Below are positions 9,192 to 19,631 of a stretch of 64,000 bases of DNA, piece after piece. Position numbers and translations under genes: made by a program. Position 1 is the first letter of the stretch; the number at the start of each line of letters is the position of its first letter. The DNA is from G963675935 sp963823895 (GTDB taxonomy: Bacteria; Planctomycetota; Planctomycetia; Pirellulales; Thermoguttaceae). The notes beneath the pieces were generated by a model. The model was not told the DNA's origin. It saw nothing but the letters and a program-made list of their open reading frames with translations, and ran no database searches. Location: assembly GCA_963823895.1 (NCBI GenBank), contig CAWGNG010000030.1, positions 248,001 through 312,000 of the forward strand, given 5' to 3'.

Positions 9192-9535
9192 GGATTTTCT
9201 CTCGGTAATGGAGTCGGTTTCTGGGGGTCAGCGGTGGGATTCTCTTCTCGAACTATGTAATTATAGGCCGAAGGGGAAATGCCGAAAGGCGGATTCTGGC
9301 TACGCGAAGCAATCCTTTGTAGTCGGATCGAAAGCCGTTTAGCCGGCGGGCTTGCCCGCCGCGGATTGTCCGACGCTTTCCGCCGGGGACGCGGCGAACA
9401 AGTTCGCCGGCTAAACGTGGTCTTTCCAGTGACCGCCATTATCGCCCCCCCTAGGCGGCCAATTGCCTTTAGCGACTGAGATGCGTAAAATCTCGTGTCT
9501 GTTCGCAGTCCCTGGGAACAAAAGGGGGGAGTGTC
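9192..9535. other. Intergenic region with a third REP-like pair
   Basis: 344 bases between divergent genes. Elements at 9336-9362 and 9391-9417 are inverted partners sharing CGTTTAGCCGGCG at their outer ends, with hairpin cores GCGGGC/GCCCGC and GCGAAC/GTTCGC. The rest should contain the sod promoter, but I see no convincing -35/-10. Confidence 0.65.
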
Positions 9536-10243
9536 ATGAAACGCCGTGAATTTCTGGCCGGATCGTTGGCCGCCGGGGCCGGACTCTTAACCGCCGATCG
9601 GCTGTTTGCCGCCCGGCGGCGAACTATTACCCGTAAAGGAGACGTGAAGATGCCGTTTCAACAACCGCCGCTGCCGTTTGCCATGACCGCGATGAAGCCG
9701 TTCCTCTCGGAGGAGCAGTTGATGTACCACTACAGCAAACACCACGCCGCGTACTTCAAGAATCTCAACGGCCTGGTCGAGGGGAAGCCGGAGGCGAACA
9801 TGACGCTGCGCGAGGTGGTTGTGCAGTCGCCGCCGGGCCCGGTGTTCAACAATGCGGCCCAGGCGTTGAATCACAGTTTCTATTGGGATTGCATGAAGCC
9901 CGGCGGGGGCGGCGAGCCGAACGGCGAACTGGCGGTCGCCATCCGCCGCGATTTCGGCAGCTTCGAGGCCTTTCGCAAGGCCATGTCCGAGGCCAGCGTG
10001 AAGTGGTTCGGCTCGGGCTGGGGCTGGCTGGCCGCCGACAAGCAAGGCAAGCTGGAAATCATGGCCCTCGGCAACGCCGACACGCCGTTGAAGCACGGCA
10101 AAGAGCCGGTGCTGACGATCGACGTGTGGGAACACGCCTACTACATCGACTATCGCAACGAGCGCGGGAAATACGTCGATGGTTTCTGGAACTTCGTCAA
10201 CTGGCCGTTTGCCGCGAAGTGCTACGCCGCCGCGAAGGTGTAA
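9536..10243 (+). CDS. sodB: Exported iron-type superoxide dismutase
   Basis: 235 aa; converts superoxide to peroxide and oxygen. A twin-arginine leader (KRREFLAGSLAAGAGLL) predicts export. Metal ligands lie in YHYSKHH, ALNHSFYW and DVWEHAYY. The AAQ before ALNHSFYW and Ala in GNADTPL fit Fe-type rather than Mn-type enzymes; metal choice still needs assay. The run GGGGGGAGTGTC before the ATG is a strong ribosome site. A hairpin at about 10266-10284 may end transcription. It is probably monocistronic. Confidence 0.93.
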   Translation: MKRREFLAGSLAAGAGLLTADRLFAARRRTITRKGDVKMPFQQPPLPFAMTAMKPFLSEEQLMYHYSKHHAAYFKNLNGLVEGKPEANMTLREVVVQSPPGPVFNNAAQALNHSFYWDCMKPGGGGEPNGELAVAIRRDFGSFEAFRKAMSEASVKWFGSGWGWLAADKQGKLEIMALGNADTPLKHGKEPVLTIDVWEHAYYIDYRNERGKYVDGFWNFVNWPFAAKCYAAAKV

Positions 10244-10375
10244 GAAGTTGTTGCGCACGCTTGGGGGGTGGTAGTTCAGCTACCGCCCTCCAGGCGGAAG
10301 ATTATCGCGACAAGGGAGCAAGCCCCCAGTACTTCTTAGCGTTCCTTGATAGGATTCCGGTTCTTCGAGAGAATA

Positions 10376-12579
10376 ATGCCCGTACAGACCAAGCAGCGTT
10401 GCCTGCCACTTGTCGTCCTCCCCATCCTGTTAGTGGTTGTCGATGCGAGCGGCGTTTCGATCGCTTTTTCCGCCGAAACCATGCCGATTCGGAGCGTTGC
10501 CCTGGGCGGCGTCTATGGGTTCGGCGACAGTACCGGCGATGAATGGTCGCCGACGTGGGCGGATGACGGAATGCTCTATTCCGCCAATAACGACGGACAT
10601 GGGTTTTCCGCGACGAGTCCCAACCGCTGCATCGCGTTCAGCAAACTGGCCGGAAAGAATCCGTACCACCTGACCGGCATACCCTTGAACCAGATGATCG
10701 CTGCCGGCATGAACTACGGGGATAAAGTCGATCCCAAGGACGGGGCCTCCTGGAAAACGATGAATGCCTACTGCGCCGACGGCGTTCTGTACATGTTCGT
10801 GACGCGGTGCTGGTACTGGTGGGATTCCGGCGATCCGCGCGGCCGCCATATTTTCGCAAATTCCAGCATCATCAAGTCTCTCGACCACGGCGTAACTTGG
10901 ACCAGATCGGAAAAGGAGAACTTCGATAGCCCGATGTTTCGGGGCAAACGATTCGGCACCCCTATTTCGTGCTCTACGGTCAAAACGGCTCGGCAACCGC
11001 GGATAACGCGGACAAGAACGTCTATGCCGTATCGAACGACGGGCATTTTGAACACGGCGACAACGTTATCCTTGGCAGGGTTGCCAGGCGGTTTGTTGCC
11101 AAACTAGATGCGGCCGATTGGCAATTCTATACGGGCGGGGCCGGTGGCGACGGAATGCAGGACCACAATTGGTCGAGCCACATGGATCATGCAACCCCGA
11201 TCATCTCCGATTACAGCAATTGCAGCATGACTGGAATGACGTATCTGCCGGCGCTCGGAAGGTACATCCTCGTCGAATGGCACTATGGATCACATCGACT
11301 GCAACACAGCGCAAGAACGATCTTGGATTTTCTCAAAGCGCCCGCGCCCTGGGGCCCCTGGAGAAAATTCCATTCGACAGACGCCGGCGATCTGGGATGG
11401 TATTGCCCCAGCGTGGGTCAAGAGTTTCAGACCGCCAACGGCAGCCGGCGCTTGGATTGTTTTCTGTATGCAACGGGAAACTCCTGGTCGCTCGATACTT
11501 ACAAGCTCTTCTTCATGCCGATTTCCCTCTACGCCGCACCCCAGCCCAAGTCGGTCCACGACAACTTCGCGGATGGCAAGCTAAGCGCGTTCTGGAAAAC
11601 GACGGGAGGAAGTTGGAACGTGTCCGGACGGGTCTTGAGTCAGACGGGCGCTCAGGCCGCAGACCCCAAGAAGGCCATCTTGTGCAACAGCGGCGTCGAC
11701 TTCGGCGAGAATCACGTCATCAAGGCAAAGCTGAAAGTGGACTCGTGGACCGGCGGCGACGCAGCCCGCGCGGGCGTAGGCTTGTTCAGCGATTCATCCA
11801 CCTTCAACAGCAGGGATAGCAATTACGGAAAGGGATATAACCTGCTCTTTGTCCGCGATTTTCATACCGTGCAATTTCTCGACAACTATCTCGCCTGGGG
11901 ACCGAGCTATAGGTTCGACTGGTCGCTCCATACCTGGTACTGGTTTGAATTGAAGATGGACAGCGACGTGTTGTACGGAAGGATTTGGCAGGACGGCGCG
12001 GCCGAGCCGACCGAGTGGCCCTATTCCTGGCACAGAAGCGGACGCAAGGGATTCCCCGCGTTGAACGGCGGCACGAATCATAACGCAACCGCCTCGTTTG
12101 CGGATGTCTCGGTAACGACACTGCCCGCCAAGGAGGTCGTCCGATCGATTGGATGCACGGTGACGGCCCGCGGCGATAACCCGCCCAACGAGGGCAAGGA
12201 AAACGCCTTTGACGGCTATGAAAGCGATAAGTGGTACGACGGAAGTCGTACAAGTTGGCTGCAATGCCAGTTTGCCAATCATCGCGCGTACATTATCACC
12301 AAGTATAAAATGACGTCAGCCTATGACGTTCCCGAGCGAGATCCGGCGAGTTGGACGTTGAAAGGTTCAAACGACGGAACCCATTGGACCAACTTGGATT
12401 CAAGAGCCGACCAACATTGGACCAATCGTTGCACGACCAACATCTACGCGATTGCCAACAAGACGGCATACAAGTATTACAAATTCGACGATATCGCCAG
12501 CCGATCCAATGGCATCCAAGTCGCCGATATCGAGTTGATCGAGGAATTGAACGGGTCGAATCTCGGGCAGGATCGATAA
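10376..12579 (+). pseudogene. Secreted LamG-like plus F5/8 type C protein, frameshifted
   Basis: From ATG 10376 a signal peptide leads into a repetitive-looking region (WSPTWADDGMLYSANNDG), reminiscent of DUF4185-like propeller enzymes. The frame breaks at CCCC (10959-10962): one base appears missing, and the sequence resumes as YFVLYGQNG in the next frame. Then come a concanavalin-like lectin domain (about FADGKLSAFWKTTGGSW to ASFADVSVTTLP) and a C-terminal discoidin/F5-8C domain (PASWTLKGSNDGTHW, YYKFDDIASRSNGIQVADIE). A role in extracellular polysaccharide binding or cleavage is likely. A break inside a homopolymer could be sequencing error or a real mutation. Confidence 0.75.
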
Positions 12580-12602
12580 ACGGTTTCAGACAAAGCCCAT
12601 CA

Positions 12603-14273
12603 TCACTCCGTGGTCACTTCGATCTTCCGCGAGTCTTCGACCTTGCCGTAGAGCGCCTGCGTGTCGTAATACACGGTAACGGTGAACGTTTCGCTCTTGC
12701 CCGTCAGTTTCAGATCTTTCGGCACTCGCCACGAGTACCCGCAGGTGCCGTCTCAGCCGAAGGGCATTACGCCTTCGGCAACTTTTTTGCCGAAGGAGTT
12801 GGTGATGGTCACTGTCGGATCGAGCGACAACGGCTTTTCATAGGTGTACTCCTTGTTGTCCTTTCCCTGGCGATACGTGACCGTCTCCTTCTTCATTTTC
12901 GACGAATCGGAAAGGCCGCGGATCATGATGTCGCAGACGGGATCGATCAAGACGGCCTTTACGGTGATTTCATCGTCCAGCTTGAAGGTGGCGTCCTTCG
13001 CGGGAGTGGCGAAAAGGACCGCGGGTTTGTTCGCGAAATCCAAGACGAACGGCTTGTCTTTGCGAACCTTGATGAAATAGACGCGGGGGCGGTCAAAACT
13101 GCGAGGATGGCCGTCGGAATGGTAGTTCTCCGAGAGGCTGAATGCCAATGGACCGTACTTCACCCTGAGATACGACGCAACGTAGTCACCGACGGGCACT
13201 CGGTACTCTTGTGACTTCTCCCGATTCCGCTGCGACGGACTCGCGTCGGGAGCGAGGGCCAGCGACATCGTCTCCGACGCGAATGAGCCTTCGAAGGAGA
13301 AGTCCTTGATCTTCCTGCCGCCGGGGCCGATCTTGACGACACCAAAATCGCCGCGGTACGGCCGCACCGTCAGCTTGTCGCCCAGCGGCGTGGCGGAGAG
13401 CACGTACAATTGGCCGTCGACGCGCTGGACCGTTGAGAGCATCTCCCCCGAAAAGCCGTCGGCATCCGGTGTTCCGCCGGGATCAAGGGGCTTGAGAAAC
13501 AGCGCGGTCATTGGCCGATCGAACCGGCCGCTGGGGCGATAGGGCTGCGCGAGCAGGGCATCGTACTCGTGTTTGCCGATGCGGATGCGACCTTGGCGGG
13601 CGATGGTGGCCACGAAGTGCATCGTGTAGCGACTGTCCTTGTCGTCCGCCTCGCCGCCGGTAAGCCACGGCAAGATGCGGAAGGGCCGCACGCCCACGCC
13701 GGGTCCGTAATCGACGTTGACGTTCATGTACTCGAAGGCCGCTCTCTCCTTGACTTCCCAAGGGGGAAGGGCCTGCCAGGGCGGATCCTTCATCGATTTG
13801 ATGACCGGATCGTTCGTCAGATCGAGATCGCGGTTCAGGTCGATATACAGCCGATCGTAGCGCGACGGCCGAAACTTGCGCGGCGTTTTCTTCCCCGCAA
13901 CGTCCTTATCCTTTTTCTCTTTGGCCGGCGGACTCTCTCCCGACTCGTCGAGCACGAAGTGAATCTCGATCGAATTGCCAGTGGCGGTATTGTGATCGAA
14001 ATGGAACGTGCCGTAGAGCGGATGCTTGGAATTCAGCTTGGGGTAGGCTTTGACCGCCTTGTCGGGCTCGCTGGAGCACGCGGCGAAGTCTCCCAGCGCC
14101 AAGCGGTAGGGACTGCCTTGGATGTCGTTTTTTTGCAGCGCCGAGACTTCGCGCAGCTTGAAGACGGCGTCCTCTTCGGCCGACTTCTTTTCCGCACCGG
14201 CAGCGGCGGGCAGGGCGACCAACGGGACCAGCAGGGCCAGACCGCCGAAAGCACGGAAGCATTGCAGCAGCAT
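12603..14273 (-). CDS. Candidate selenoprotein A: exported, in-frame TGA
   Basis: A conventional reading stops at TGA 12753-12755 after 506 aa ending GKKVAEGVMPFG. Reading that codon as selenocysteine continues without a break for 49 residues to a TGA at 12603-12605. The extension begins Sec-DGTCGYSWRVPKD and ends QALYGKVEDSRKIEVTTE, and it aligns with the extension of the next paralogue. ATG 14273 has AAGGAG upstream and a signal peptide. Inside are an acidic EF-hand-like loop (DRLYIDLNRDLDLTND), a Lys-rich linker and beta-rich domains. Function unknown; the Sec-x3-Cys pair suggests redox or metal binding outside the cytoplasm. Confidence 0.8.
12721..12755 (-). promoter_or_regulatory. SECIS-like hairpin A with its UGA
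   Basis: Thirteen bases after the TGA is GGTACTCG-TGG-CGAGTGCC: an 8-bp stem with one G-U pair and a UGG loop. The UGA-to-loop distance is 21 nt and G is in the first two loop bases, matching the known bacterial SECIS pattern. The G-U pair differs from the three paralogues yet keeps the stem, which argues for selection on RNA pairing. Confidence 0.75.
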
Positions 14274-14356
14274 GGTTGAACGATCTCCTTCGGCCGACAA
14301 CACGGCCGTGTTGAACGGCAGTCCTCGCCAGCGGGCGGCAAGGCCCTCACCCCCGG

Positions 14357-14379
14357 CCCCTCTCCCAAAGGGAGAGGGG
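14357..14379. repeat. Palindromic intergenic repeat between selenoprotein genes A and B
   Basis: CCCCTCTCCC-AAA-GGGAGAGGGG is a perfect 10-bp-stem palindrome in the 117-base gap between the two genes. It has no T-run, so it is not a classic terminator on either strand and is more likely a REP-like element. Confidence 0.6.
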
Positions 14380-14390
14380 AGACGATCGCG

Positions 14391-16112
14391 TTATTCCACG
14401 GTCATCTCGACCTTGCGCGAGTCTTCGACCTTGCCGAACAACGCCTGCGTATCGTAACGCACGCTGATCGTGAACGTCTCGGTGCTGCCTTCGAGCTTCA
14501 TGTCCTTTGGTACTCGCCACGAGTACCCACAGGTGCCGCCTCAGCCAAAGGGCATGACCCCCTCGGCCACGTTTTTGCCGGAGGAGTTCGTAATCGTGAC
14601 CGTCGGTTCGTAGGAAAAGACTTTATTGTAGGTGAACTCCCGCTCCTCCTTTCCCACGCGATACTTGACGGTCTCCTTCGTCGTCCGCTTCGGATCGGTC
14701 AGTCCGCGGACCATGATGCCGAGCTTCGGATCGACCAGAATTGTTGCAATGCGGACGTCGCTGCCCAATTTCAGCGACTTGTCGGCCGGAGGGCCCTGGA
14801 AGACGATCTCCGGCTTGTTGGGGAAGTCGAGCACAAACGGCTTGTCTTCGCGAATTTGGATTCCTTGCGGGGGAGACTGCCGCTTGTTGCCGCGCCGTGG
14901 TTGGGAGTAATAGCTACCTATGGCGACCTGAAGTCCGCCGTAGTCGATCGTCAAATTGAACGTGGGGTAATCGCCGACCGGCAGCTTGCACTCGGTCATC
15001 ATCTTGGCGGCGGGATTTGTGCGGCTGGGCCCCATGTTGAGGAACGCTTTCGGCCCATAGAAGCTGCCTTGGAAGCCGATGTCCTTGACTTTTCTGTCGC
15101 CCGGCCCGACTTTGAAGACGCCGAACGGGCCGCGATACATCTCCACCGTCAACTTGTCGCCAGGCGGAGTGGCGACGAGCGTATAGAACTCACCGTCCCT
15201 GTGCCGCATGGTCATCAGCGTTTCCGACTCGAATCCCAGGAACGCACGTGTGGCGGGATGCGACTTCGGCGTGAGCTGAACCGACGCGGTGGGGCGATCG
15301 AAACGGCCGGTAAGAACGTCCTGCGTCAACCGCGCTTCATACTCGGCCTCGCCAATCTTGATCGTCCCTGTGCGGGCCGTCCCGGCCGCGAATCGCATGA
15401 GCGGTGTTTTCTGTCCCTCGCTGAGGGTGAACCACGAAAGAACCTTGAAGGGCCGCACGCCGACACCCGGCCCATAGTCGATGTCGATGCTGGCCAACTC
15501 GAACGCCATCCGCTCGGTTTCGGGCGACAGCCGTTGCCGCTGCCTCGCCGCAACAAGCACGAACCGGCTCATGTTGCTCGGCATCATATTCCACGGCGGA
15601 TTCTTCATCGGTTTGATGACCGGATCGTTCGTCAGGTCGCCGTCGCGGTTGGCGTCGATGTACAGCCGGTCGTAGCTCGACGGCTTCGGAGTGGCCGGGC
15701 GACGCGTCTCCGCCTTCTTTTTACTGGTGGGCTTCTCATCCTTCTTTTCTGCACTCTTCTCCTCCTTCTTCTTCTCGACCGCGGGCTGCTCGCCCGACTG
15801 GTCGAGTACGAAGTAGATCGGGGCTTCCTCCTTGGCGGCAGTGCGGGGAAGCTGGAGCTTGCCGTAGAGCGGCCGCTTCGAGTTCAACTTGGGGTACGCT
15901 TTCACCTCCTCGAAGGGCTCGGTCGAGCACTGGACGTTCATGGCGCGCCAGAGCGGCTGACCGGCGTTGCCGTTGTCGAATATCGACACTTCCTTCAACT
16001 CGAACGCGGCGTCCTTCTCTTTGGATTTCTCCTCGGCAGCAGCCGCGGACATTCCGAAAGCGGAGACAGCCAGAGCCAACCCGAAAAACGTGGAAAGAAA
16101 TCGTGTGGTCAT
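14391..16112 (-). CDS. Candidate selenoprotein B: exported, in-frame TGA
   Basis: Paralogue of gene A. TGA at 14541-14543 follows 523 aa ending GKNVAEGVMPFG. Readthrough adds Sec-GGTCGYSWRVPKDMKLEG and further beta-strand sequence to a TAA at 14391, giving 573 residues. The extension aligns with that of A over its whole length (for example DTQALFGKVEDSRKVEM versus DTQALYGKVEDSRKIEV), which would not persist if untranslated. ATG 16112 has AAGGAA upstream and a signal peptide. It shares YPKLNSKRPLYGKL, the EF-hand-like DRLYIDANRDGDLTND, and a Lys/Glu linker. Function unknown. Confidence 0.82.
14509..14543 (-). promoter_or_regulatory. SECIS-like hairpin B with its UGA
   Basis: A perfect 8-bp stem GGTACTCG/CGAGTACC with a TGG loop begins 13 bases after the TGA, the same geometry as the other three copies. 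Confidence 0.78.
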
Positions 16113-16160
16113 GATCGTTTCCTTAATGGATGCCAATGACATCAATCTCCGCGCAGGGAA

Positions 16161-17877
16161 CTAGCGCTGCACTTTCTTGGGGTGAATCACACTCTCGTTG
16201 TCCGGGACGATCGCGAACGGACCGGCCTTCATCTTGATGCGGACGTGATACTCGTCTGCCAATTCCTTTGGTACTCGCCACGAGTACCCGCAGGTGAAGC
16301 CTCAACCATAGTCGAAACTGCCCTGCTCGACCACCTTCCCTTTGGCGTCGGTGATGGTGAACTTGGGCTTCGAGGGCCGACCGCCTTTGACGGTCATGTC
16401 GTTGCAGATCTCGCCGGCCGAGCCAACCAACGTCAAACCGAGCGACAATACCTCGCGTTTCGGGCCGTCCTCGAAGGAGTCGGCCGCCACCACGGGCTTG
16501 TACGGAGGGCCGAAGGGGAGCGCGACCGTCTCCCCCTTGACGACCTTGATTGGCTTATAGGAATCGGTCGCCTGGGCCGAGACCGTCGATTGTCGCAGGG
16601 CGAAATCGGGCGCCGTCGAGCCGCCCAGCAGGGCATTAAGGTCCTGCGCCAGCGACTCGAGCATCGTCCCCTTCTTCTCCTTCGCCTTTTCGGCCGACGG
16701 CTTTTTCTCTTCGGCCTTTTTCGGTTTCTTGACCTCCGTGACATCGATCGTGTAGGACAGCAGTTTCCACTGCCCCTCGGGCACGGCGACGGCCTCGCCC
16801 TTCTCGCTGCTGACATCGACGAAACCGAGATCGCCGTAGATCGTCGCCCGATACTTGGCGTTCGGGTTCTTCACGTTGCCCAGCGGAACGGAGGAGGCCG
16901 TCAGCGTGAGTTTGTCTCCGGCGGGGGAAATCTTCACGTCGTAGAAGCGGCCGTCGATGTTGACCAACTTCGACACGTAGTGCATGCCGTCGTTGCCGTT
17001 GACGTCGGCGTCGGACAGCAAATTGCCGTTGTCGTTCTTTGGATCGACCAACAGCATATCGCCTTGCTCCACGGGGATCGGGCCATTGGAGACGCGGACG
17101 CCTTCGGGAACGCGCATTTCGTCGTTGAATCGCCCGTTGCTGTTGAAGTCGAGGAGAATGACGTGGCGTTTCTTCCCGTCCAGGGTGATGTGGCCTTCGC
17201 GGTACGCGCGCCGGATTCATCGACAAGATGACGTAGCTAGAATCTCGGCCGGCGCCGATTTGTTGTCCTTCCAGGAAGAAGGAATAATCGAACTTGTTTC
17301 CCGCCTCCTCGATCACCATATCGACGCGGGGGAACTGGAAGAACGCGCCCCAACGCCGCACGCCCTCCTCCTTCGCAGCGTCGATGGGCTTGTCGTCGCT
17401 GAGATCGCCGTTGTGGTTCAGATCGAAGTAGAGACGGTTGAACGTGATCGAGGCGGCGGCCTTGTCGGACTTCGATTTCCCTGCCTTCTTCGTCTTTTCC
17501 TCTTTCTGGGCTTTCTTGTCGTCGGGCTTCGCCTTTTCTGCCGGTGGGGGAATGCTGTCCAGCGCGAAGGCGTATTCTTGCGAGCCCAGTTTGAGGACGG
17601 CGCGGAAGGGATGCTCCAAGCGATACTTCGGCTCCTTCTTGACGATTCGCTTGAAGGCGGCCACCGGTTCGGGATTTCCCTCCGGCTCGCCGTCCTTTCC
17701 GATGGGGACGAAGATCGTTTGCGCGTTGGCGGCGCGATAAACGAGATCGGAGCCCTGGGGATTCTGCTGATCGACGCGCTTCAATTCGAGCGTGCAGGTT
17801 TCCGCCCAGGCGACGGCGGCAGAGAGGGCCGCGGATGCAACGGCAATGCTGATGAGAAATCGCGTCGAAGCTCTCAT
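16161..17877 (-). CDS. Candidate selenoprotein C: exported, in-frame TGA, one frameshift
   Basis: Starts at ATG 17877 with signal peptide MRASTRFLISIAVASAALSA. The frame changes once near 17204-17212, within a GCGCGC tract: SSYVILSMNPA is followed by YREGHITLDGKK in the next frame. TGA at 16302-16304 follows GSFDYG, and readthrough adds Sec-GFTCGYSWRVPKELADEYH to a TAG at 16161. It shares with A and B the acidic loops (LYFDLNHNGDLSDD, LLDFNSNGRFND, DVNGNDG) and a Lys/Glu linker, but most of its sequence differs. The frameshift is one extra base and may be an assembly error. Function unknown. Confidence 0.72.
16270..16304 (-). promoter_or_regulatory. SECIS-like hairpin C with its UGA
   Basis: The same perfect GGTACTCG-TGG-CGAGTACC hairpin, 13 bases after TGA 16302-16304. 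The intervening bases differ from copies A and B while stem and loop are unchanged. Confidence 0.78.
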
Positions 17878-17996
17878 AGTTGGTTCTCCCAGTGGTCGAG
17901 CCACCGTTACCATCGTCGCCCAACAGCCCCCTTGTCGTGGGGCTGCCGAGCCCAATTATAACCTTTTCGACAAACGAGTCAAACAACGCAAATATG

Positions 17997-18602
17997 TCAT
18001 GGCAGTACGCCTTCGGTCTCAATGTTAGCGGCAAACGGAGTCGTTCCGAGGGACGCAGGCGCTGGGATCGACTTGACACGAAACATCGCTTCCAAGCGAC
18101 GGCGGTAAAAAGTGCTGTACGCGCCCAAAATCAGGAACGGAAGATTGAAGAGGTACAGGATCCCCGCAAAGATCGTCATCACCATGGGAATCGCAATCAG
18201 GCCCCCCGCGACTCGGGGCCAGGGGTCTTGGGCTATCACGATCCACGCAAGGAAAATCAACATCGGTAGCCCGACCGTCACAACCGGCATCCACAAGAGC
18301 AACCACAGGCCGAAACGCATTCCGGAGAATCGTTTCCGGCAAAAGCGGCCGGCCAACATCATGGCCGCCACAAGGCCAACAGCCATAACCCCGTAGTATA
18401 TTGCGAATGCAGCAAGCGGTATAGAAACGCCGTCGCCTTCGCCACAGCAGAAGAACGTCAGCGCTGCGACGGCGACCATGACTGCCATGATCGAGAAGAA
18501 TGTCAACGTGCTGTAGCGGCTGCCCAGCCAATGTCCGAGGAGCCATACCGCCGCCCACGCGATGGCGGCCGACATGACCAGGCAACCCATTTGTTCTTGC
18601 AT
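17997..18602 (-). CDS. Multi-pass membrane protein or displaced C-terminus of gene D
   Basis: From an ATG at 18602 the frame encodes about 200 aa with five or six hydrophobic segments (AIAWAAVWLLGHWLG, LTFFSIMAVMVAVAALTFF, FGLWLLLWMPVVTVGLPMLIFLAWIVIA, MVMTIFAGILYLFNLPFLILGAY). Upstream codons in this frame look non-coding, while the neighbouring frame encodes two more membrane helices of gene D that run up to this point. It is therefore either the displaced end of D after a frameshift near 18600 or a separate overlapping gene. No family recognised. Confidence 0.55.
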   Translation of the reverse strand: MQEQMGCLVMSAAIAWAAVWLLGHWLGSRYSTLTFFSIMAVMVAVAALTFFCCGEGDGVSIPLAAFAIYYGVMAVGLVAAMMLAGRFCRKRFSGMRFGLWLLLWMPVVTVGLPMLIFLAWIVIAQDPWPRVAGGLIAIPMVMTIFAGILYLFNLPFLILGAYSTFYRRRLEAMFRVKSIPAPASLGTTPFAANIETEGVLP

Positions 18603-19479
18603 CCCACGGCCATGCCAAACAATAAGGTCAGCATGCTCCATAGGAGCAGCACCACGACGAGCGGGATGAGAATCAACCACGCCTGACGATTGTGATTTGC
18701 CTTCGGGATGACGAGCAGCAAGGCGATCAATGCCCACGGCGACGCCGGCACCGCATGATAGTACCAGTGCCAGTCAACGATGGCCGGATCGCTGACGCAA
18801 GTGCCCACTCCGGCGATTTCCTGCGAGGCGACGATCCGCAACGGCCCGTCGCCTGCAAGGAACGGTACTCGCCACGAGTACCCGCGGATGCCGCCTCAAC
18901 CAAACTCCAAGGAGCCGCTGCCCGTCGCGGTAATGTCCCGGTCGCCCTGGTAAACGGCGAACGTGGGCGGCGCGGAAGAAGGCTGTCGAGTTAGGTAGGG
19001 CCGCGCATCGCCATCCCGCAGCCACGGGATGTAATTCACACTGATCAGCCTGCCGACACGCTTCGCCGTGATTTCGGGCTTCAGCGGCGCCCCGATCTTC
19101 GGGTTGCAGGGCTTATCGGGTGTGAGCACAAGCAGCCGGTTGCGCGGTGGCGGCCAGAACGTCGGGGCGCGGACGAATAAGGCGGAAGTGACCAACTGAC
19201 GTGGTATCCGCCTTCGACTTCGATCGCCTCAATCTGATATTCGCCGGCCGGAAGAGTCACGCGAGCGGCGGGGTGGACGAGTTCGGTAATCCTTCCCTGC
19301 TTGTCGCGAAGCACGAGCTTCTCGATGTGCTTGCCTTCGAGGATAAGCAGGCAATCCGCCGGATTTTGGGGCTGTTTCTGCGTGGCAACGTCGCCGGCCA
19401 GCGCGGATGTCGAGAGAATCGCCGACAGCGACGCAATCAACAAGCCGGCAACTGCCGCCGTTATGCACGAACGTTTCAC
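18503..19479 (-). pseudogene. Candidate selenoprotein D: in-frame TGA, frameshifted
   Basis: GTG start at 19479 with GGAG upstream, then a signal peptide (CITAAVAGLLIASLSAILS) and a region giving EGKHIEKLVLRDKQG and PAGEYQIEAIEVEGGYH. A one-base slip near 19195-19203 moves the frame to QLVTSALFVRAPTFW. TGA at 18896-18898 follows GSLEFG, and readthrough gives Sec-GGIRGYSWRVPFLAGD and two membrane helices. The Cys of the Sec-x3-Cys pair is Arg here although the hairpin is perfect. Two frameshifts and this loss suggest decay, though assembly error is possible. Confidence 0.6.
18864..18898 (-). promoter_or_regulatory. SECIS-like hairpin D with its UGA
   Basis: A perfect GGTACTCG-TGG-CGAGTACC hairpin, again 13 bases after the TGA. 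In this copy the neighbouring protein sequence has diverged more than the hairpin, pointing to an RNA-level role. Confidence 0.72.
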
Positions 19480-19631
19480 GTTCGGTTCTCCCGCTTGCGA
19501 GGCCGACCCCTCACTGTGAGCTAGAGCCGACCCGTATTGTATCCCTTTTTACGGGTGAGTCAATCCATGCGCAAGTCATTCGTCATCGCCGGCCGCAAAT
19601 TGGGACGGTTTTCACGCTGTTCCACGACAGT

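Noticed and set aside
12753..14303. TGA at 12753 as an ordinary stop
   Set aside because: The downstream sequence is open, aligned with the paralogue's extension, and carries the hairpin at fixed spacing; ordinary stops do not have such conservation. I kept the readthrough model but say it is a candidate.
12603..19479. Genetic-code change (TGA as Trp)
   Set aside because: Other genes here end with TGA at the expected length (for example A's own final stop, the DUF3987 start/stop overlap), so TGA is a normal stop elsewhere.
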